NCBI GenBank assembly: GCA_023846275.1 | Contig: JAIUJO010001337.1 | Span: 123,501-187,500 of the forward strand | Source of the DNA: Vanilla planifolia | Taxonomy: Eukaryota; Streptophyta; Magnoliopsida; Asparagales; Orchidaceae | Direction: 5' to 3' | DNA: 64,000 nucleotides | Shown here: in pieces, positions 12,937 through 25,440 of the stretch | Position numbering within the stretch: position 1 is the first letter of the stretch | Layout: every line of letters starts with the position of its first letter | The notes under the pieces: generated by a model | Databases searched by the model: none | What the model saw: only the letters and a program-made list of their open reading frames with translations | What the model was told of the DNA's origin: nothing | Program-made: the position numbers and the translations under genes

Positions 12937-12964
12937 TATTATGATGGAAATTCAAGTTGAGGTT
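12937..12964. other. Aperiodic island
   Basis: ATTATGATGGAAATTCAAG has no recognisable pentamer. It is the clearest non-repeat-like patch in the first 20 kb. It is followed directly by a TTGAGGTTGGTTAGG cassette start. Confidence 0.65.
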
Positions 12965-13280
12965 GGTTAGGTTAGGCTAGGCCTGGGTAGGCTAGGCTAT
13001 AGTAGACTAGAGTAGAGTGGAGTAGAGTAGAGGAGATTAGAGTATAGTAAAGTAGAGTAAAGCTAGGTTAGGCTAGCCAAGGCTTAAGTAGTGTATGGTA
13101 GAGTATAGTAGAGTAGGATAGAGTGGAGTAGAGCAGAGTAGAGCAAAGTAGGGTAGAGCAAAGCATAGTAGAGTAGAGCTAGGTTAGGCAAGGCTAAGAA
13201 AGGCTAGGCTATAATAGAGTAGAGTAGAAAAAGGCTAGGGTTAGGTTAGGTTAGAGAATAGTAAAGTAGAGTAGAGTAGA

Positions 13281-13344
13281 GCTAGTTATGCTTGGCTAGG
13301 TTAGGCTAGGCTAAGCTAGGCTAGGCTAAGCTAGGCTTGGTTAG
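13281..13344 (+). repeat. Long cassette with internal 15-bp duplication
   Basis: Within the cassette, CTAGGCTAGGCTAAG occurs twice head to tail (about 13,303-13,332), so three pentamers were copied together. Confidence 0.8.
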
Positions 13345-16300
13345 AGTAGAGTAGAGTAGAGCAGAGTAAACTAGAGTAGACTTGAGGTAGCTTAGGCTAG
13401 GCAGAGTAGCATAGGGTACAGTATAGTATAGTAGAGTAGAGCATTGCAGAGTAGAATAGAGCTGAGCATAGTAGAGCAGAGTAGAGCAGAGCAGAGACGT
13501 AGTAGAGTAGAACAGAGTATAGTAGAGTAGAGTAGAGCTAAGATAAGCTATGCAAGGTTGGGCTAGAGTAGAGAAGAGTAGAGTAGAGTAGAATAAAGCT
13601 CAGTTAGGCTAGGTTATGTATGGTTAGGAAAGGCTAGAGTAGAGTAGAGTAGAGTAGCATGGAGCAAAACAGAGTAGTGTAGAGCAAAAGAGAGCTGTGT
13701 AGAGCAAAGCAAAGCAGAGAAGAGTAGAGTAGAGTTGAGTAAATTGGAGTAGAGAAGAGTAGAGCAGAGCATAGTAAAGCTAGGCTAGGTGAAGCTAGGA
13801 GAGGTTAGGCTCGGTTAGAGTAGAATAGAGTAGAGCTGGGCAGAGTTGAGTTAGAGTAGAGAATTGTAGAGTAGAGTAGAGTAGAGCTAGGTTAGGCTAG
13901 GCTCAGCTAGGCTAAGCTAAGTTAGGCCAGCTAGAGTAGAGTAATACAGATTAGAGTAGAGGAAAATAGAGGAGAGCAGAGTAGAGTAGAGCAGAGTGGA
14001 GCAGAGCAGAGCAAAGCAAAGCAGGGCTGAGCTAGGTTAGGCTAGGCTAATTTAGGTTAAGGTAGGCTAGTGTCGAGTAGAGTAGAGCAGAGTAGAGCAA
14101 GGTTAAGTTAGGCTAGGCTTGGCTAGAGTAGAGTAGAGTAGAGTAGAACAAAGCAGACTAGAGCAGAGTTAAGCAAAGCATAGTAGAGTAGAGTATAGAA
14201 GAGAAAAATTGAGTAAAGTAGAGCTGAGTAGAGAAGAGTACGGTAGAGCAATGCAGAGAAGAGTAGAATAGAGTAGAGTAGAATAGACTAGAGAAAAGTA
14301 GAGTAAGGTAGAGTAGAGCATAAGATAGTAGAGTAAAGTAGAGTAGATTAGAGCTAAGTTAGGCTAGGTTAGGTTAGGCCAGGCTAGGCGAGGCTAGGTT
14401 AAGCCAGGCTAGAGTAGAGTAGAGTAAAGTAGAGCAAGGTCAAGTTAGCCTAGGCTAGAGTATAGTAGAACTAAGTAGAGTAGAGCAGAGCAAAGTGGAG
14501 TAGAGTAGAGCTATTTTCGACTAGGCTAGGCTAGAATGAAGTAGAGTTGATTAAATTAGAGTAGAGTAGAACTAGGTTAGGCTAGGCTAGGTTAGAGTAG
14601 AGTATAGTAGATTAGAGTAGAGTATAGTAGACTACAATAGATTAGAGCAAGGTTAAGCTAAGCTAGGCAAGGCTAAGTTAAAGAAGGTTAAGCTAAGTAA
14701 GGATCGAGTAGAGTAGAGTTGAGTAGAGTAGAGTAGATAAGAGTAGAGTAGAGTAGAGTGGAGCTAAGTTTGGTTAGGCTAGACAAGCCTATGCTAGAGT
14801 AGAGTGTAGTAGAGTAGAGTAGAATAGAGCAGAGCAAAGCAGAGTAGGGCAAAGTAGAGTAGAATGGAGAAGAGCAGAGCCGTGTAGGGAAGAGGAGGGT
14901 ATAGTAGAGCAAGGTTAGGCTAGGTTAGGATAGGCAAGGCTTGGCTAGGCTAGGTTAGACAAAGTTAGAGTAGAATAGAATAGAATAGTAGAGTAGAGTA
15001 GAGCTAGGTTAAGCTAGGCTACGCTAAGTTAGAGTAGAGTAGAGTAGAGTAGAGTAGAATAGAATAGAGTGGAGTAGAGTAGATCTTTGTTAGGCAAGGC
15101 TAGCCTAAGCTTGGTTAGCATAGGCTAGGTTAGAGTAGAGTAGAGTAGATTAGAGTAGAGCTCGGTTAAATATGGTTAGGCTTAGCTGGAGTAGAGTAGA
15201 GTAGATTAGAGTATAGTAATGCTAGGTTATGCTAAGTTAGTTTAGGCTAGGCTAGAGTGGAGTGGAGAAGAATAGAGTAGAGTTCAGTAGAGTAGAGCTG
15301 GGTTGAGCAGAGTAGAGTGGAGTATAGTAGAGGAGAGCAGAGTAAAGCAGAGTAGAGTAGAGAAAAGCAGAGTAGAGTAGAGTAGAGAGAAGCAGTGTAG
15401 AGTAGGAAATAGTAGATAAGGGCATAACAATGCAAAGTAGAGTAGAGTAGGGCCAAGTAGAGTATAGCAGAGTAGAGTAGAGTTAGGTTAAGCAAAGCTA
15501 GGATAGATTAGGCATGGCTAGAGTAGAGTAGAGTGGATAAGAGTTGAGTAGGGTTGAGTTGAGTAGAGTAGAGTAGAGTAGAGCTAGATTTTTTTAGGCT
15601 TGATTAGGCTAGGCTTTGCTAATGTAGAGTGCAGTAAAGTAGAGTAGAGTAGAACATAGTAGAGTAGAGCAAAGTAGAGTAGAGTAGAGTAGAGTAGAGC
15701 TAGGTCAGGCTAGGCTAGGTTAGGATAGGCTAAAGTCCAGTGAAGTAGAGTAGATTAGAGTAGAGCTACATTATGTTAGGCTGGGCTAGAGTAAAGTAGA
15801 GTAGAGTAGAGAAGAGCATAATAGAGCAGAGCATAATAGAGCAAAGTAGAGTAAAGTAGACAAGAGTAGAGTAGAGCAGAGTAGAGGATAGTAGAGTATA
15901 ATTGAGAAGAGTAAAGCAAAGTAGAGTAGAGTAGAGCAGAGCAGAACTAGATTAAGCTAAGCTATGCTAGAGCAAAGTAGAGTAGAGTAGAGTATAGTAC
16001 AGTAGAGTAGAGTAGAGAAGAGCTTGGTTAGGCTATGCTAGGCAAGGCTATGCTAAACTAGGTGAGAGTAGAGTAGAGTAGATTAGAGTAAGTAGAGTAG
16101 AGCAGAGTAGAGCAGAGTAGAGTAAAGCAGAGGAGAGCAAAGTAAAGCAAAGATTGGTTAGGCTAGGAAGGGCTTGGTTAGAGTAGAGTAGAATAGAGCA
16201 AAGTTAGGCTAGGCTACACCAAGCAAGGTTAGAGTAGAGTAGAGTAGAGCTGAGCTAGGTTAGGTATAGGCTAGCCTAGGCTAAGTTAGAGTAAAGCAGT

Positions 16301-17756
16301 AGAATAGAGTAGAGCAGATTAGAATAGAGTATATTTAGGTTAGGCTAGCTTAGATTAGGCTAAGCTAAAGGAGAGTGGAGTAGTAAAACACAAAGTAGAC
16401 TTGAGTAGAGTATAGCAAAGAAGAGCAGAGCATAGTAGAGTATAGCATAGAGTAGAGCAAAGTGAGCATAGTGAAGTGAAGTGGAGTAGAGCAGAGTAGA
16501 GATGAGTAAAGAAGAGCATAGAAGTATAGAGCAGAGTAAAAAAGAGTAGAGTAGAGAATAAAAAAGTAGAGTAGAGTAGAGTATAGAAGAGTAGAGTAGA
16601 CTACAATGGAGCATAGCTAGGGTAAGCTAAACTAGGCTGGGCTAGGTTAGGTGAAGCTAGGTAAGAGCAGAGTAGAGTAGGTTATAGCATAGTATAGCAT
16701 AGTAGAGCTATGTTAGGCTAGGCTTGGCTTGGCTTGGCTAGGTTAAAGTAGAGTAGAGTAGAGTAAAGTAGAGTAAAGTAGAGTAGAGTAAAGTAAAGTA
16801 GAGTAGAGTAAAGTAGAGTAGAGTAGAGTATAGTAGAGTTGAGTAGAGTATAGTAGTGCTAGGTTAGGTCAGGCTAAGGTAGGCTATGATGGGTAAGAGT
16901 ATAGTAGATTATAATAGAATATAGTAGAGCAACCTTGAGCAAAGCAGAGCTAAGTTATGCTAGGTTATGCTAGGCTAGGCTAGGTAAGGCTAGAGTAGTG
17001 TACAGTAGAGTAGAGCAAAACAGAGTAGAGCAGAATAGAGATGAGCATAGTAGAGTAGAGCAAAGTTAGGTTAGGGTAGGCTAGGTTAGGCTAGGTTAAG
17101 CTAGGCTTGGCTAGGTTAGGTTAGAGTGGAGTAGAGTAAAGTAAAATAGAGTAGAGCAGAGTCGAGTAGAGTAGAGTAAAGTAGAGCTAGAGTAGGTTAG
17201 GATAAGTTAGGCTAGCATATGCTATACTAAGATAGGCTAGGCTAGGCTGGCTAAGCAATGCTAGGCTAGAGTAGAGTTGAATAGAATAGAGTGAGGTTAG
17301 GCAGGGCTAGGGTAGGCTAGGCTAGGCTCGACTTTATTAAACTAGAATAGCGTAGAGCAGAGTATAGTAGAGTAGAGTAGAACAGAGCATGGTAGAGCTT
17401 GGTTAGGCTAGGCTAGGCTGGGTTGAGCTAAAGAAGAGTAGAGTAGAGTAGAGTAGAGTAGAGTTGAGCAGAGCAAAGTGGAGTAGAGTAGAATAGAATA
17501 GAGTTGAGTAGAGGAGAGTAGAGAAGACCACATCAGAGTATAGCAGAAGAGTAAAGCAGAAGAGTAGAGTATAATAAAAAAGTGTGAAGTAGAGTAGAGT
17601 AGTACAAAGTAAAGTAGAGAAGAATAGAGTAGAATAGAGCAAAGCTAGGATAGGCTGAGCTAGTTTAAATTAAAGTAGAGTAAAGTGGAGTAGAATAGAG
17701 TAGAGTAGAGTAGAGTAGAGTAGAGTGTGGTAGAGTATAGTAGAGTAGAGTAAAGT

Positions 17757-17810
17757 AGAGGAGAGGAGAGGAGAGAAGATATGAGGAGAGGAGAAGATAG
17801 GAGAGGAGAA
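17757..17810 (+). repeat. Homopurine AGGAG patch
   Basis: GAGGA units are interrupted by two short GATA-type breaks. The patch lies within one of the longest cassette-free blocks (about 17,660-17,985). Confidence 0.82.
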
Positions 17811-20324
17811 TAGTGCAAAGTAGAGTAGAGCAAAGTAAAGTAGAGTAGAGCAGAGTAGAGCAAAGTGAGATAGAGCAAAATAGAGTAGAGCATAGCAGAG
17901 AACACTTGAGCAGAGAAAAGTAGAGTAGAGAAGAGCAGAGCTGAGCAGAGAAAAGCAGGGCAAAGCAAAGTAGAGTAGAGCAGAGCGAGGTTAGGCTAGG
18001 CTAGAGTATAGTAGAGTAGGACAGAGTAGATTAGAGTAGAGTTAAGTATAGCAGAGCTAGGTTAGGATAGGTTAAGGCTAAGCCAAGTTAGAGTATAGTA
18101 GAGTAGAGTATTGTAGATTAGATCTATATTAGTTTGGGCTTAGCTAAGCTAGGCTAAGCTAGGTTAAGATCAGCTAAGCTAGGCTAGAGTAAAGTAGAGT
18201 ACAATAAAGTAGGGTAAAATAGAGTAAAATAGAGTAGGATAGAGTAGAGGTAGGTTAGCCTTGGCTAGGCTAGGTTATAGTAGAGCAGAATAGAGCAGAG
18301 TAGAGTAAATCAGAGAAGAGCAAATTGAGTAGTGTAGAGCAGAGTAGAGCATAACTTAGTAGAGCAGAATAAAGGAGAGCATTTCAGAGTAGTGTAGAGT
18401 AAAGTAGAGTTAAGTTAAGCTAGGCTCTACTAGCCTATGTTAGGCTAGAGTAGAGTAGAGAAGATCAAGGTTGGGCTAGGCTAAGCAAGGTTAGAGTAGA
18501 GTATAGTAGAGTAGAGTAAATTACACTAGAGTAGAGTAGAGAAGAGTAAAGTATAATAAAGCTAGGTTAGCCTAGGCTAGGCTAGGATAGGATAGGCTAG
18601 GCTCAGCTAGTCTAGGCTAGGCTAAGGGAGAGTAGAGTGGAGTTTAGTTGTGTAGAGTAGAATAGAGGAGAGTAGAGTAGAGTAGAGTATAGAAGAGTAG
18701 AAGAGAAGTGAGGATAGTAGAGCAGAGTAGAGCAGAGTGGAGAAGAGTAGAATATACTAGACAAAAGAAATGCATAGCTCAGTAAAGTAGAGTAGAGTAG
18801 ATTAGAGTAGAGTTAGGTTAGGCTAAGCTAGGCTAGGTTAAAGTAGAGTAGAGTAGGGTAGAGTAGAGTAGAGAGAGTCGAGTAGGGTAGAGTTAGGTTA
18901 GTCTAGGCAAGACTAGCTTAGAGTAGAGTAGTATAGAGTAAAATAGAGTAGAGTAGAGTAGAAAAGAGCAAAGTTGAGAAGAGTAGAGCGAGGTTAGGCT
19001 AGGCAAGAGTAGAGCAGAGTAGAGTAGAGTTAGGTTAGGCAAGGCAGGGCTAGAGTATAGTAGAGTAAAATAGGGTAAAGTTTAGTAGAGCAGAGTAGAG
19101 TAGAGTAGTGTGGAGTAGAGTAGAGTAGAGTTGAGCATAGTAGAGCAGAGAGGAGATGAGAATAGCAGAGTAGAGCAGTACAGAATAGAGTAGAGCAGAG
19201 TAAAGTAGGGTAGTGTAGAAGAGAGTGGACTAGACTTAGTTTAGGTTAGGCTAGGCTAGGTTAGCGTAAAGTAGAGTAGTGTTTCATAGAGTGGAGTAGA
19301 GTAGAGTATAGTAGACTAGTGTAGAGTAGACTAGAGCTAGGTTAGGGTAGGTTAGTTTAGAGTAAAATATATTAGAGTAGAGTAGGGTTGAGGAGAGTAT
19401 AGAAAGTAGAGCTCAGCTGAGCTGAGCATAGTAAAGCAAAGCAGAGTAGAGTAGAGCAATGTAAAGTAGAGTAAAGGAAAACAGAGCAGTTCAGAGCAGA
19501 GTCAAGTAGAGCAGTACAGAGCAAAGTAGAGGAAAGTAAGATTAGGCTAGGATAGGCTAGGTAGTGCTTTGCTAGGATAGAGTAGAGTAGAGTAGAGCTA
19601 GGTTAGCAAAGGCTACATGAGGCTATGTTAGAGTTGAGTAGAGTAGAGTAGAGAAGAGTAGAACTAGGATAGGCTAAGCTAGGCTAGGTTAGGGTAAGCT
19701 AGGGTAGGGTAAGAGAGAGTTGAGTAAAGTAGAGTAGAGTAGAGCTCAATTAAGCTTAGCTAGGATAGGCTAGAGTAGAGTAGAATAGAGTAGAGCAAAG
19801 CAGAGCAGAGCAGAGAAGAGTAGATCATAGTATAGTAAAGTAGAGAAGAGTAGTGTAGAGCATAGTAGAGTAGAGCTAAATTAGGCTAAGCTAGGAAAGG
19901 CTAGGCTAGGTTACAGTAGAGTAGTGTAGAGTAGAGTGCAGTAGAGTTTAATAGAGTAGAGTAGACTATAATAGAGTTGAGTAAAGTAGAGTAGACCTTG
20001 GCCAGGCAAGTCTAGGCTAGGCTAGGTTAGGTTAGGCTAGAGCAGAGCAAAGTAGATTAGAGTAGACTAGAGAAGAGCAGAGTAGAGCAGAGTAGAACAA
20101 AGCAGAGTGGAGTAAAGTAAAGTAGAATAGAGCAGAGTGAGGCAGAGTGGAGTAGAGTAGAGCAAAGTAGAGCAGAGTAGAGTTAGGATAAGTTATGATA
20201 GCCTAAGCTAGAGTTGAGTAAAGTTTAGTGGAGTAGAGTAGAGTAGATTAAAGCAAGGTTTTACTAGACTAAGTAATGTTAGAGTAGAGTAGAGTGAGGT
20301 GAGTAGAGTATAGTGGAGTAGAGT

Positions 20325-20490
20325 GGAGTAGAGCTCGATTAGGCTAGGCTAGGCTATGGTCAGCTAGGCTAGCATAGAATAGAGTATAATAGAGTAGAGT
20401 AAAGTAGAGTAGAGCTAGGTTAAGCAAGGCTAGGTAAGGAAAGGCTTGGCTAGGCATGGTTAGGCTTGGCTAGAGTAAAGTAGAGTACAA
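20325..20490 (+). repeat. Higher-order duplication B, copy 1 (tandem, about 160 bp)
   Basis: The unit begins with GCTCGATT (20,333). It passes through a cassette and the phrase ATAGAATAGAGTATAATAG, then a long cassette containing GGTAAGGA and GGCTTGGC, and ends in TTGGCTAGAGTAAAGTAGAG. The same order of rare variants recurs immediately downstream at an offset of 157-167 bases. Confidence 0.85.
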
Positions 20491-20655
20491 TAGAGTAGAG
20501 CTCGATTGGGCTAGGCTCAACTAGGCTAGGATAGAATAGAGTATAATAGAGTAGAGAAGAGTAGAGTAGAGCTATGTTAGGCTAGGTTAGGTAAGGACAG
20601 GCTTGGCGAGACTAGGTTAGGCTTGGCTAGAGTAAAGTAGAGTAGAGTAGAGAAG
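20491..20655 (+). repeat. Higher-order duplication B, copy 2
   Basis: This restarts at GCTCGATT (20,500) and repeats the structure of the preceding unit, with point changes and a shorter second cassette. Adjacency and common order make a tandem duplication the simplest reading. I could not confirm a third copy on either side. Confidence 0.85.
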
Positions 20656-22116
20656 AGTAGAGTAGAGTTGAGCAGAGTAGAGCCGATCAGAGTAGAGCGA
20701 AGTGGAACAGAGTGGTGCAATGCAGAGTGGAGTAGAGTAGAGCAAAGTAAAGGAGAGCAGAGCAAAGTAGAGCTAGGTTAGGCTAGGCTAGAGTTGAGTG
20801 GAGTAAAGTAGAGTAGAGCAAGGTTTGGTTACGTTAGGTAAGGTTAGAGCAGAGTAGTGTAGAGTAGAGTAGAGTAGAGTAAAGTGGAGTAGAGCTTGGT
20901 TAAGTTAGGCTAGGTAAGGATAGGATAGGGTAGGCAAGGCTAGGCTAAAGTTGAGTAGATATAATAGAGTAGATTAGAATAAAGTGAAGCTAGGTTAGGC
21001 TAAGCTATGCTAGAGTATAGCAGTGCAGATTAAGGTTGAGTAGAGCAGAACTGAGTAATGTAGAGCAGAGCAGAGTAGAGCATAGCATAGTAGGGTAAAC
21101 AAGAGTAGAGTAGAACAGAGGTGAGGAGAGTATAGTAGAGCTAGATTAAGCTAGCCTAGGCTATGCTTGAGTAGAGTAGAGTAGATTAGAGTTGAGCAAG
21201 GTTAGGCTAGGCTAAGCGAGGCTAAGCTTGGCTAAACTAAGCTAGAGTAGAGTAGAGTAAAGTATAGTAGAGTAGTGCAGAGCATAACAGATCAGAGTGG
21301 ACCTGAGTAAAGAAGAGCAGAGTAGAGCATAGTAGAGTAGTGTAGAGCATGGTAGAGAAGAATAAAGCAGAGCAGAGCAGAGCTAGGTTAGGCAAGGAAA
21401 AGCTAAGCTAAAGTAGAGTATAGTTGATTATAGTAGAATAGAGTAGAGTAGAGCTGAACGAGGTTAGGTTAGGTTAGGCTAAGGTAGGCTAGGCTAAGCT
21501 AGGCTAGATAATAGAGTAGTGTAGTCTAAGGTAGAGTTTGTTTAGGCTAGGTTAGATTATGGTAGATTATAGTAAAGTTAAGAAGAATATAGTACAGAGT
21601 AGAGTAGAGTAGAGCAGAGCAGAGTAGAGAATAGAAGAGTAGAGCAAAGCAACAACAGAGTAGAGATGAGTAGAATAGAGAATAGGAGAGTAGAGTAGAG
21701 AAGAGAATAGTAGAGCAGAGCATAATAGAGTAAGGCAGAGTGGATTAGAGCAGAGAAGAGCAAGCTTAGGCTAGGCTATAGTAGAGAAGAGTAGAGTAGT
21801 ATAGAGTAAAGTATAATAGAGCTAAGATAGGCTTGGGTAGGCTTGGTTAGGGTAAGCTAGGCTAAAGTATAGTAGAGTAGAGTAGAGTAAAGTAGAGCTG
21901 AGTAGAATAGCATTGAGTAGTGCAGAGAAGAGTAGAGCCGAGTATAGCACAGCAAAGTAGAGTAGAGCAGAGTAGAATAGAACAGAGCAAGATTAGTCTA
22001 GGCTAGGCTAGAGTTGAGTGAAGTAAAGTAGAGCTAGGATAGGCTAGGCTGGGTTAGAGTAGGGAAAAGAAGAGTAAAGTAGAGTAGAGTAGTACAGAGT
22101 AGAATAGAATAGAGTA

Positions 22117-22174
22117 GAGGAGAAGAGAGGAGAGAAGAGGGGAGGAGATGAGAGCAAAGGAGAGGAGAGAAGAG
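22117..22174 (+). repeat. Homopurine AGGAG patch
   Basis: A run of GAGGA/GAAGA units with single T and C interruptions at about 22,149 and 22,155. It lies immediately upstream of duplication C. Confidence 0.8.
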
Positions 22175-22249
22175 CATATTAGAGCAAAGTAGAGCTAGGT
22201 TAGGTGAGGCTAGGCTAGGCTATGCTAGATAGAGTACAGTACAGTAGAG

Positions 22250-22760
22250 AAGAGCTTGGCTAAGTTAAGCCAAACTATGCTAGAGTAGAATATAGTAGAG
22301 GAGAGTAGAGTAGATAAAGTGGAGTAGAGGAGAACAAAGGAGAGCTAAGCAGAGAAGAGTTGAGTAGAGTAGAGTAGAGAAGAGTAGAGTAGAGCAGAGC
22401 AGAGCAGAGAAGAGTATAGAAAAGTAGAGTAGAGCATAACAAAGCAAAGCAGAGAAAAGGTAGGTTCGGCTAGGATAGGCTAGGCTAGGCTCGACAAGAG
22501 TAGAGTAGAGTTGGGTAGAGCAAGGTTAGGCTAAGATAGACTAGGCTTGGTTCGAGTAGAGTAGAGTAGAGTATAATAGAAAGAGTAGAGAAGAGTAGAG
22601 CTAGGCTGGCCTAGGCGAGGCTAAGTTAGCTTGGGCTGGGCTAGGCTAGGCTAGAGTAAAGTAGAGCATGGTTAAGCTAAGCTAGTCTAAGCAAGAAGAG
22701 AGTACAATCGTGTAGAGCAAAGTAGAGGAAAGTGGAGTAGAGAAAAGTAGAGTAGAGTAG
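22250..22760 (+). repeat. Higher-order duplication C, copy 1 (about 650-bp spacing)
   Basis: Ordered landmarks shared with copy 2 are AAACTATGCTAGAGTAG (22,272), GAGAAAAGGTRGGTTC (about 22,453), GGCTCGAC (about 22,488), CAAGGTTAGGCTAAGATAG (22,521) and AGAAGAGAGT (22,694). Offsets to copy 2 range from 643 to 668. Confidence 0.88.
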
Positions 22761-22894
22761 AGTAGAGCATAGTAGAGTAGAGTAGAGCAGAGCAGAGTAG
22801 AATAGAGTAGAGCATGGTAGAGTGGAGTAGAGAAAAGTGGAGTAGAGAAAAGTGGAGTAGAGTAGAGTAGAGCATAGTAGAGTAGAGTAGAGCA

Positions 22895-23410
22895 GAGCTA
22901 GGCTAAGTTAGGCTAAACTATGCTAGAGTAGAATATAGTAGAATAGAGTAGAGTAGAGTAGATAGAGCAGAGTAGAGGAGAGCAAAGGAGAGTTAAGCAG
23001 AGCAGAGCTAAGTAGAGTAGAGTAGAGCAGAGAAGAGTAGAGTAGAGCAGAGCAGAGTAGAGATGAGTAAAGAAAACTAGAGTAGAGTAGAGCAAAGCAA
23101 AATAGAGAAAAGGTGGGTTCTGATAGGATAGGCTAGGTTAAGCTAGGCTAGGCTAGGCTCGACTTGAGTAGAGTAGAGTCAGGTAGAGCAAGGTTAGGCT
23201 AAGATAGACTAGGCTAAGTTTGAGTGGAGTAGAGTAGAGTATAGTAGAGCAGAGTAGAGCTAAGCTAGGCTAGACTAGGCTAAGTTAGGTTGGGCTAGGC
23301 TAGGCTAGAGTAAAGTAGAGCTTAGATAATTTAGGCTAGTCTAGGTTAGAAGAGAGTTGAATAGTGTAGATTAGAGCAGAGCAAAGTAGAGCAGAGTAGA
23401 GCTAAGCAGA
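22895..23410 (+). repeat. Higher-order duplication C, copy 2
   Basis: All five landmarks of copy 1 recur in order here (22,915; about 23,105; about 23,155; 23,189; 23,348). The copies differ by point changes and by cassette lengths. About 135 bases of ordinary TAGAG matrix lie between the recognisable parts. Confidence 0.88.
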
Positions 23411-24360
23411 GTAGAGTAGAGTAAAACAAAGTAGAGTAGAGTAGAGCAGAGCTGAGCAGAGAAGAGCAGAGTCAGGTAATGCAAAGTAGAGAAGAGTAGA
23501 GTAGAGCTAGCTTAGACTAAGCAAGGCTAGGTTAGAGTAGAGTAGAGTAGGGTAGAGTAGAGCAGAGTATAATAGAGTAGAGTAGAGTATAGTAGAGTAG
23601 AGTAGAGTAGAGTATAGCAAGGTTAAGGTAGGTTTGGCAAGGATAGGCAATACTAGGCTAGGTTAGGCTAGGCTATTATAGGGAAGAGTGGAGAAGATTA
23701 AAGAAGAGTAGAGTAGAGTAGAACTGAGCATAGCTTAGTAGAGTGGAGCAGAGCAGAGTAGAATAAAGCAAAACATGACAGAGTGGAGCAAAGAAAAGTG
23801 GAGTAGAGCAAGCAGAGAAAAGTAAAGTGGAGTAGAGCTAAGTTAAGCTAGGCTAAATTAGGGTACACTTCAGTAGAGTAGAGCTAGGTTAGGCTAGGCT
23901 AGGCTAGGGTAAGCAAGGTTAGAGTATAATAGAGAAGAGTGGAGTAGAGTAGAGGGTAGAGTAAGAGTAGAATTTAGTAGAGTACATTAGAGTAAAGTAA
24001 GGTATAACAAAATTAGGTTAGGCTAGGGTATGGTAGGCTAAGTTTGGCTAGAGTAGAGTAGAGTAGAGTAGAGTACAACTCGGTTAGGCTAGGCTAAGCT
24101 AGAGTACAGTAGAGTATAATAGAGTAAAGTAGGGTAAAGCAAAGTAGAGAAGAGCTAAGTAGAGTAGAGCATAACATAGTAGAGTAGAGAAGAGAAGGAT
24201 AGGGTAGAGCAGAGCAGAGTAGAGCTTAGCTAGGAGACTAAGCTAGGTTTTGGCTAGGCTAGTCTAAGCTATGCTAGAGTAGGGTACAGTAGAGTAGAGT
24301 AGAGTAGAGTAAAGTAGAGTAGGGCAGAGTAAAGCTAAGTTAGGCTAGGATAGAGTAAAG

Positions 24361-24400
24361 TAGAGTAGACTAGAGTAGAGTAGAGTAGACTAGAGTAGAG
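24361..24400 (+). repeat. Perfect 20-bp unit, two copies
   Basis: TAGAGTAGACTAGAGTAGAG occurs twice head to tail, so four pentamers including a C-bearing variant were copied as one block. Confidence 0.9.
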
Positions 24401-24909
24401 TAGAGATTAGCTAAGATAGGTTAAGCTAGGCTAGGCAATGCTACAGTAGTAGTGAAGAGTATAGTAATGTAGTGTAGAGCTAGTTTAGGCTAGGCTAGGC
24501 TAGATAAGGTTAGAGTATGGTAGAGAAGAGTTGAGTAGAGTAAATCAGAGAAGAGAAGAGTAGAGTAAAGTAGACTATAGTAGGTCAGAGTAGTATAGAG
24601 TAGAGTAGAATAGAGTAGAGTAGAGTTAAGATAGGCATGGGTATGCTAGGCTAGAGTAGAGTACAGTGGAGTAGAGTAGAGTTGAGCAAGGTTAGGTTAG
24701 GCTAGGATAAGGTAAGTTAGGTGAGGCTAGGCTAGAGGAGTGTAGAGTAGAGTAGAGAGGAGTAGAATAAAGTAGAGCAAGATTGGGCTTTGCTAGGCAA
24801 GGATAAAGTAGAGTGGAGTAGAGTAGAGTAGAATAGAGTAGAGTATAGTAGAGTAGAGTAGAGAAGAATGGAGTAGAGTAGAGTAGAGTAGAGTAGAATA
24901 AAGCAAAGT

Positions 24910-24976
24910 AGAGGAGAGGAGAGGAGAGGAGAGGAAAGGAGAGAAGAGGAGAGCAAAGGAGAGGGGAGGAGAAGAA
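24910..24976 (+). repeat. Homopurine AGGAG patch
   Basis: This is purine-only apart from a single C near 24,954, and built of GGAGA units with GGGGAGG variants. It gives mirror-like stretches of the kind able to form triplex DNA. Confidence 0.86.
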
Positions 24977-25350
24977 CATAATAGAGCATAGTAGAGTAGA
25001 GCTGAGAAGATCAAAGTAGACCAGAGCAGAGCTAGGTTAGGCTAGGCTAGAGAGTTGAATAGAATATAGTAGAGTAGATTAAAGCAAGGTTAGGTTTGGC
25101 TAAGCTAGGCGATGTTAGAGTAGAGCAGAGCAGAGTAGAGTAGATAAGAGCTAGGTAAGGTTAGGCAATGCTATGCTAGGCTAGGTTATAGTTTAATAGA
25201 GTATAGTAGAGTAGAATAGAGTAGAGTAGAGCTGACATAGTAGAGCAGATCAGAGCAAAGAAGAGCAGAGCAAAGTAGAGGAAAGCAAAGTAGAGCAGAG
25301 CTAGGTTGGCTAGGCAAGGCTAGAGTAGAGTAGTGTAGCGTCTAGCAGAG

Positions 25351-25440
25351 CTAGGTTTGGCTAGGCTAGGCTTTGCTAGGCTTGGCAAGGTTAGGTTGTA
25401 GTAGAGTAGAGTAAAAGAGAGTAGAGTGAAGTAGAGTAGA
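25351..25440 (+). repeat. Short dispersed duplication, copy 1 (partner at about 25,846)
   Basis: A cassette that runs into TTGTAGTAGAGTAG and then a phase-breaking AAAGAGAG occurs here and again 480 bases downstream (TTGTAG at 25,396 and 25,876). The match covers about 70 bases, so this is moderate evidence only. Confidence 0.55.

Noticed and set aside
15589..15595. T7 run as a Pol III terminator
   Set aside because: No tRNA- or 5S-like A/B box upstream. It is a single mutated cassette unit (GATTTTTTTAGG).
18370..18400. Duplication with 30,617-30,650 based on GCATTTCAGAGTAG
   Set aside because: Only one rare phrase is shared and the order of flanking variants differs, so it is not enough to call homology.
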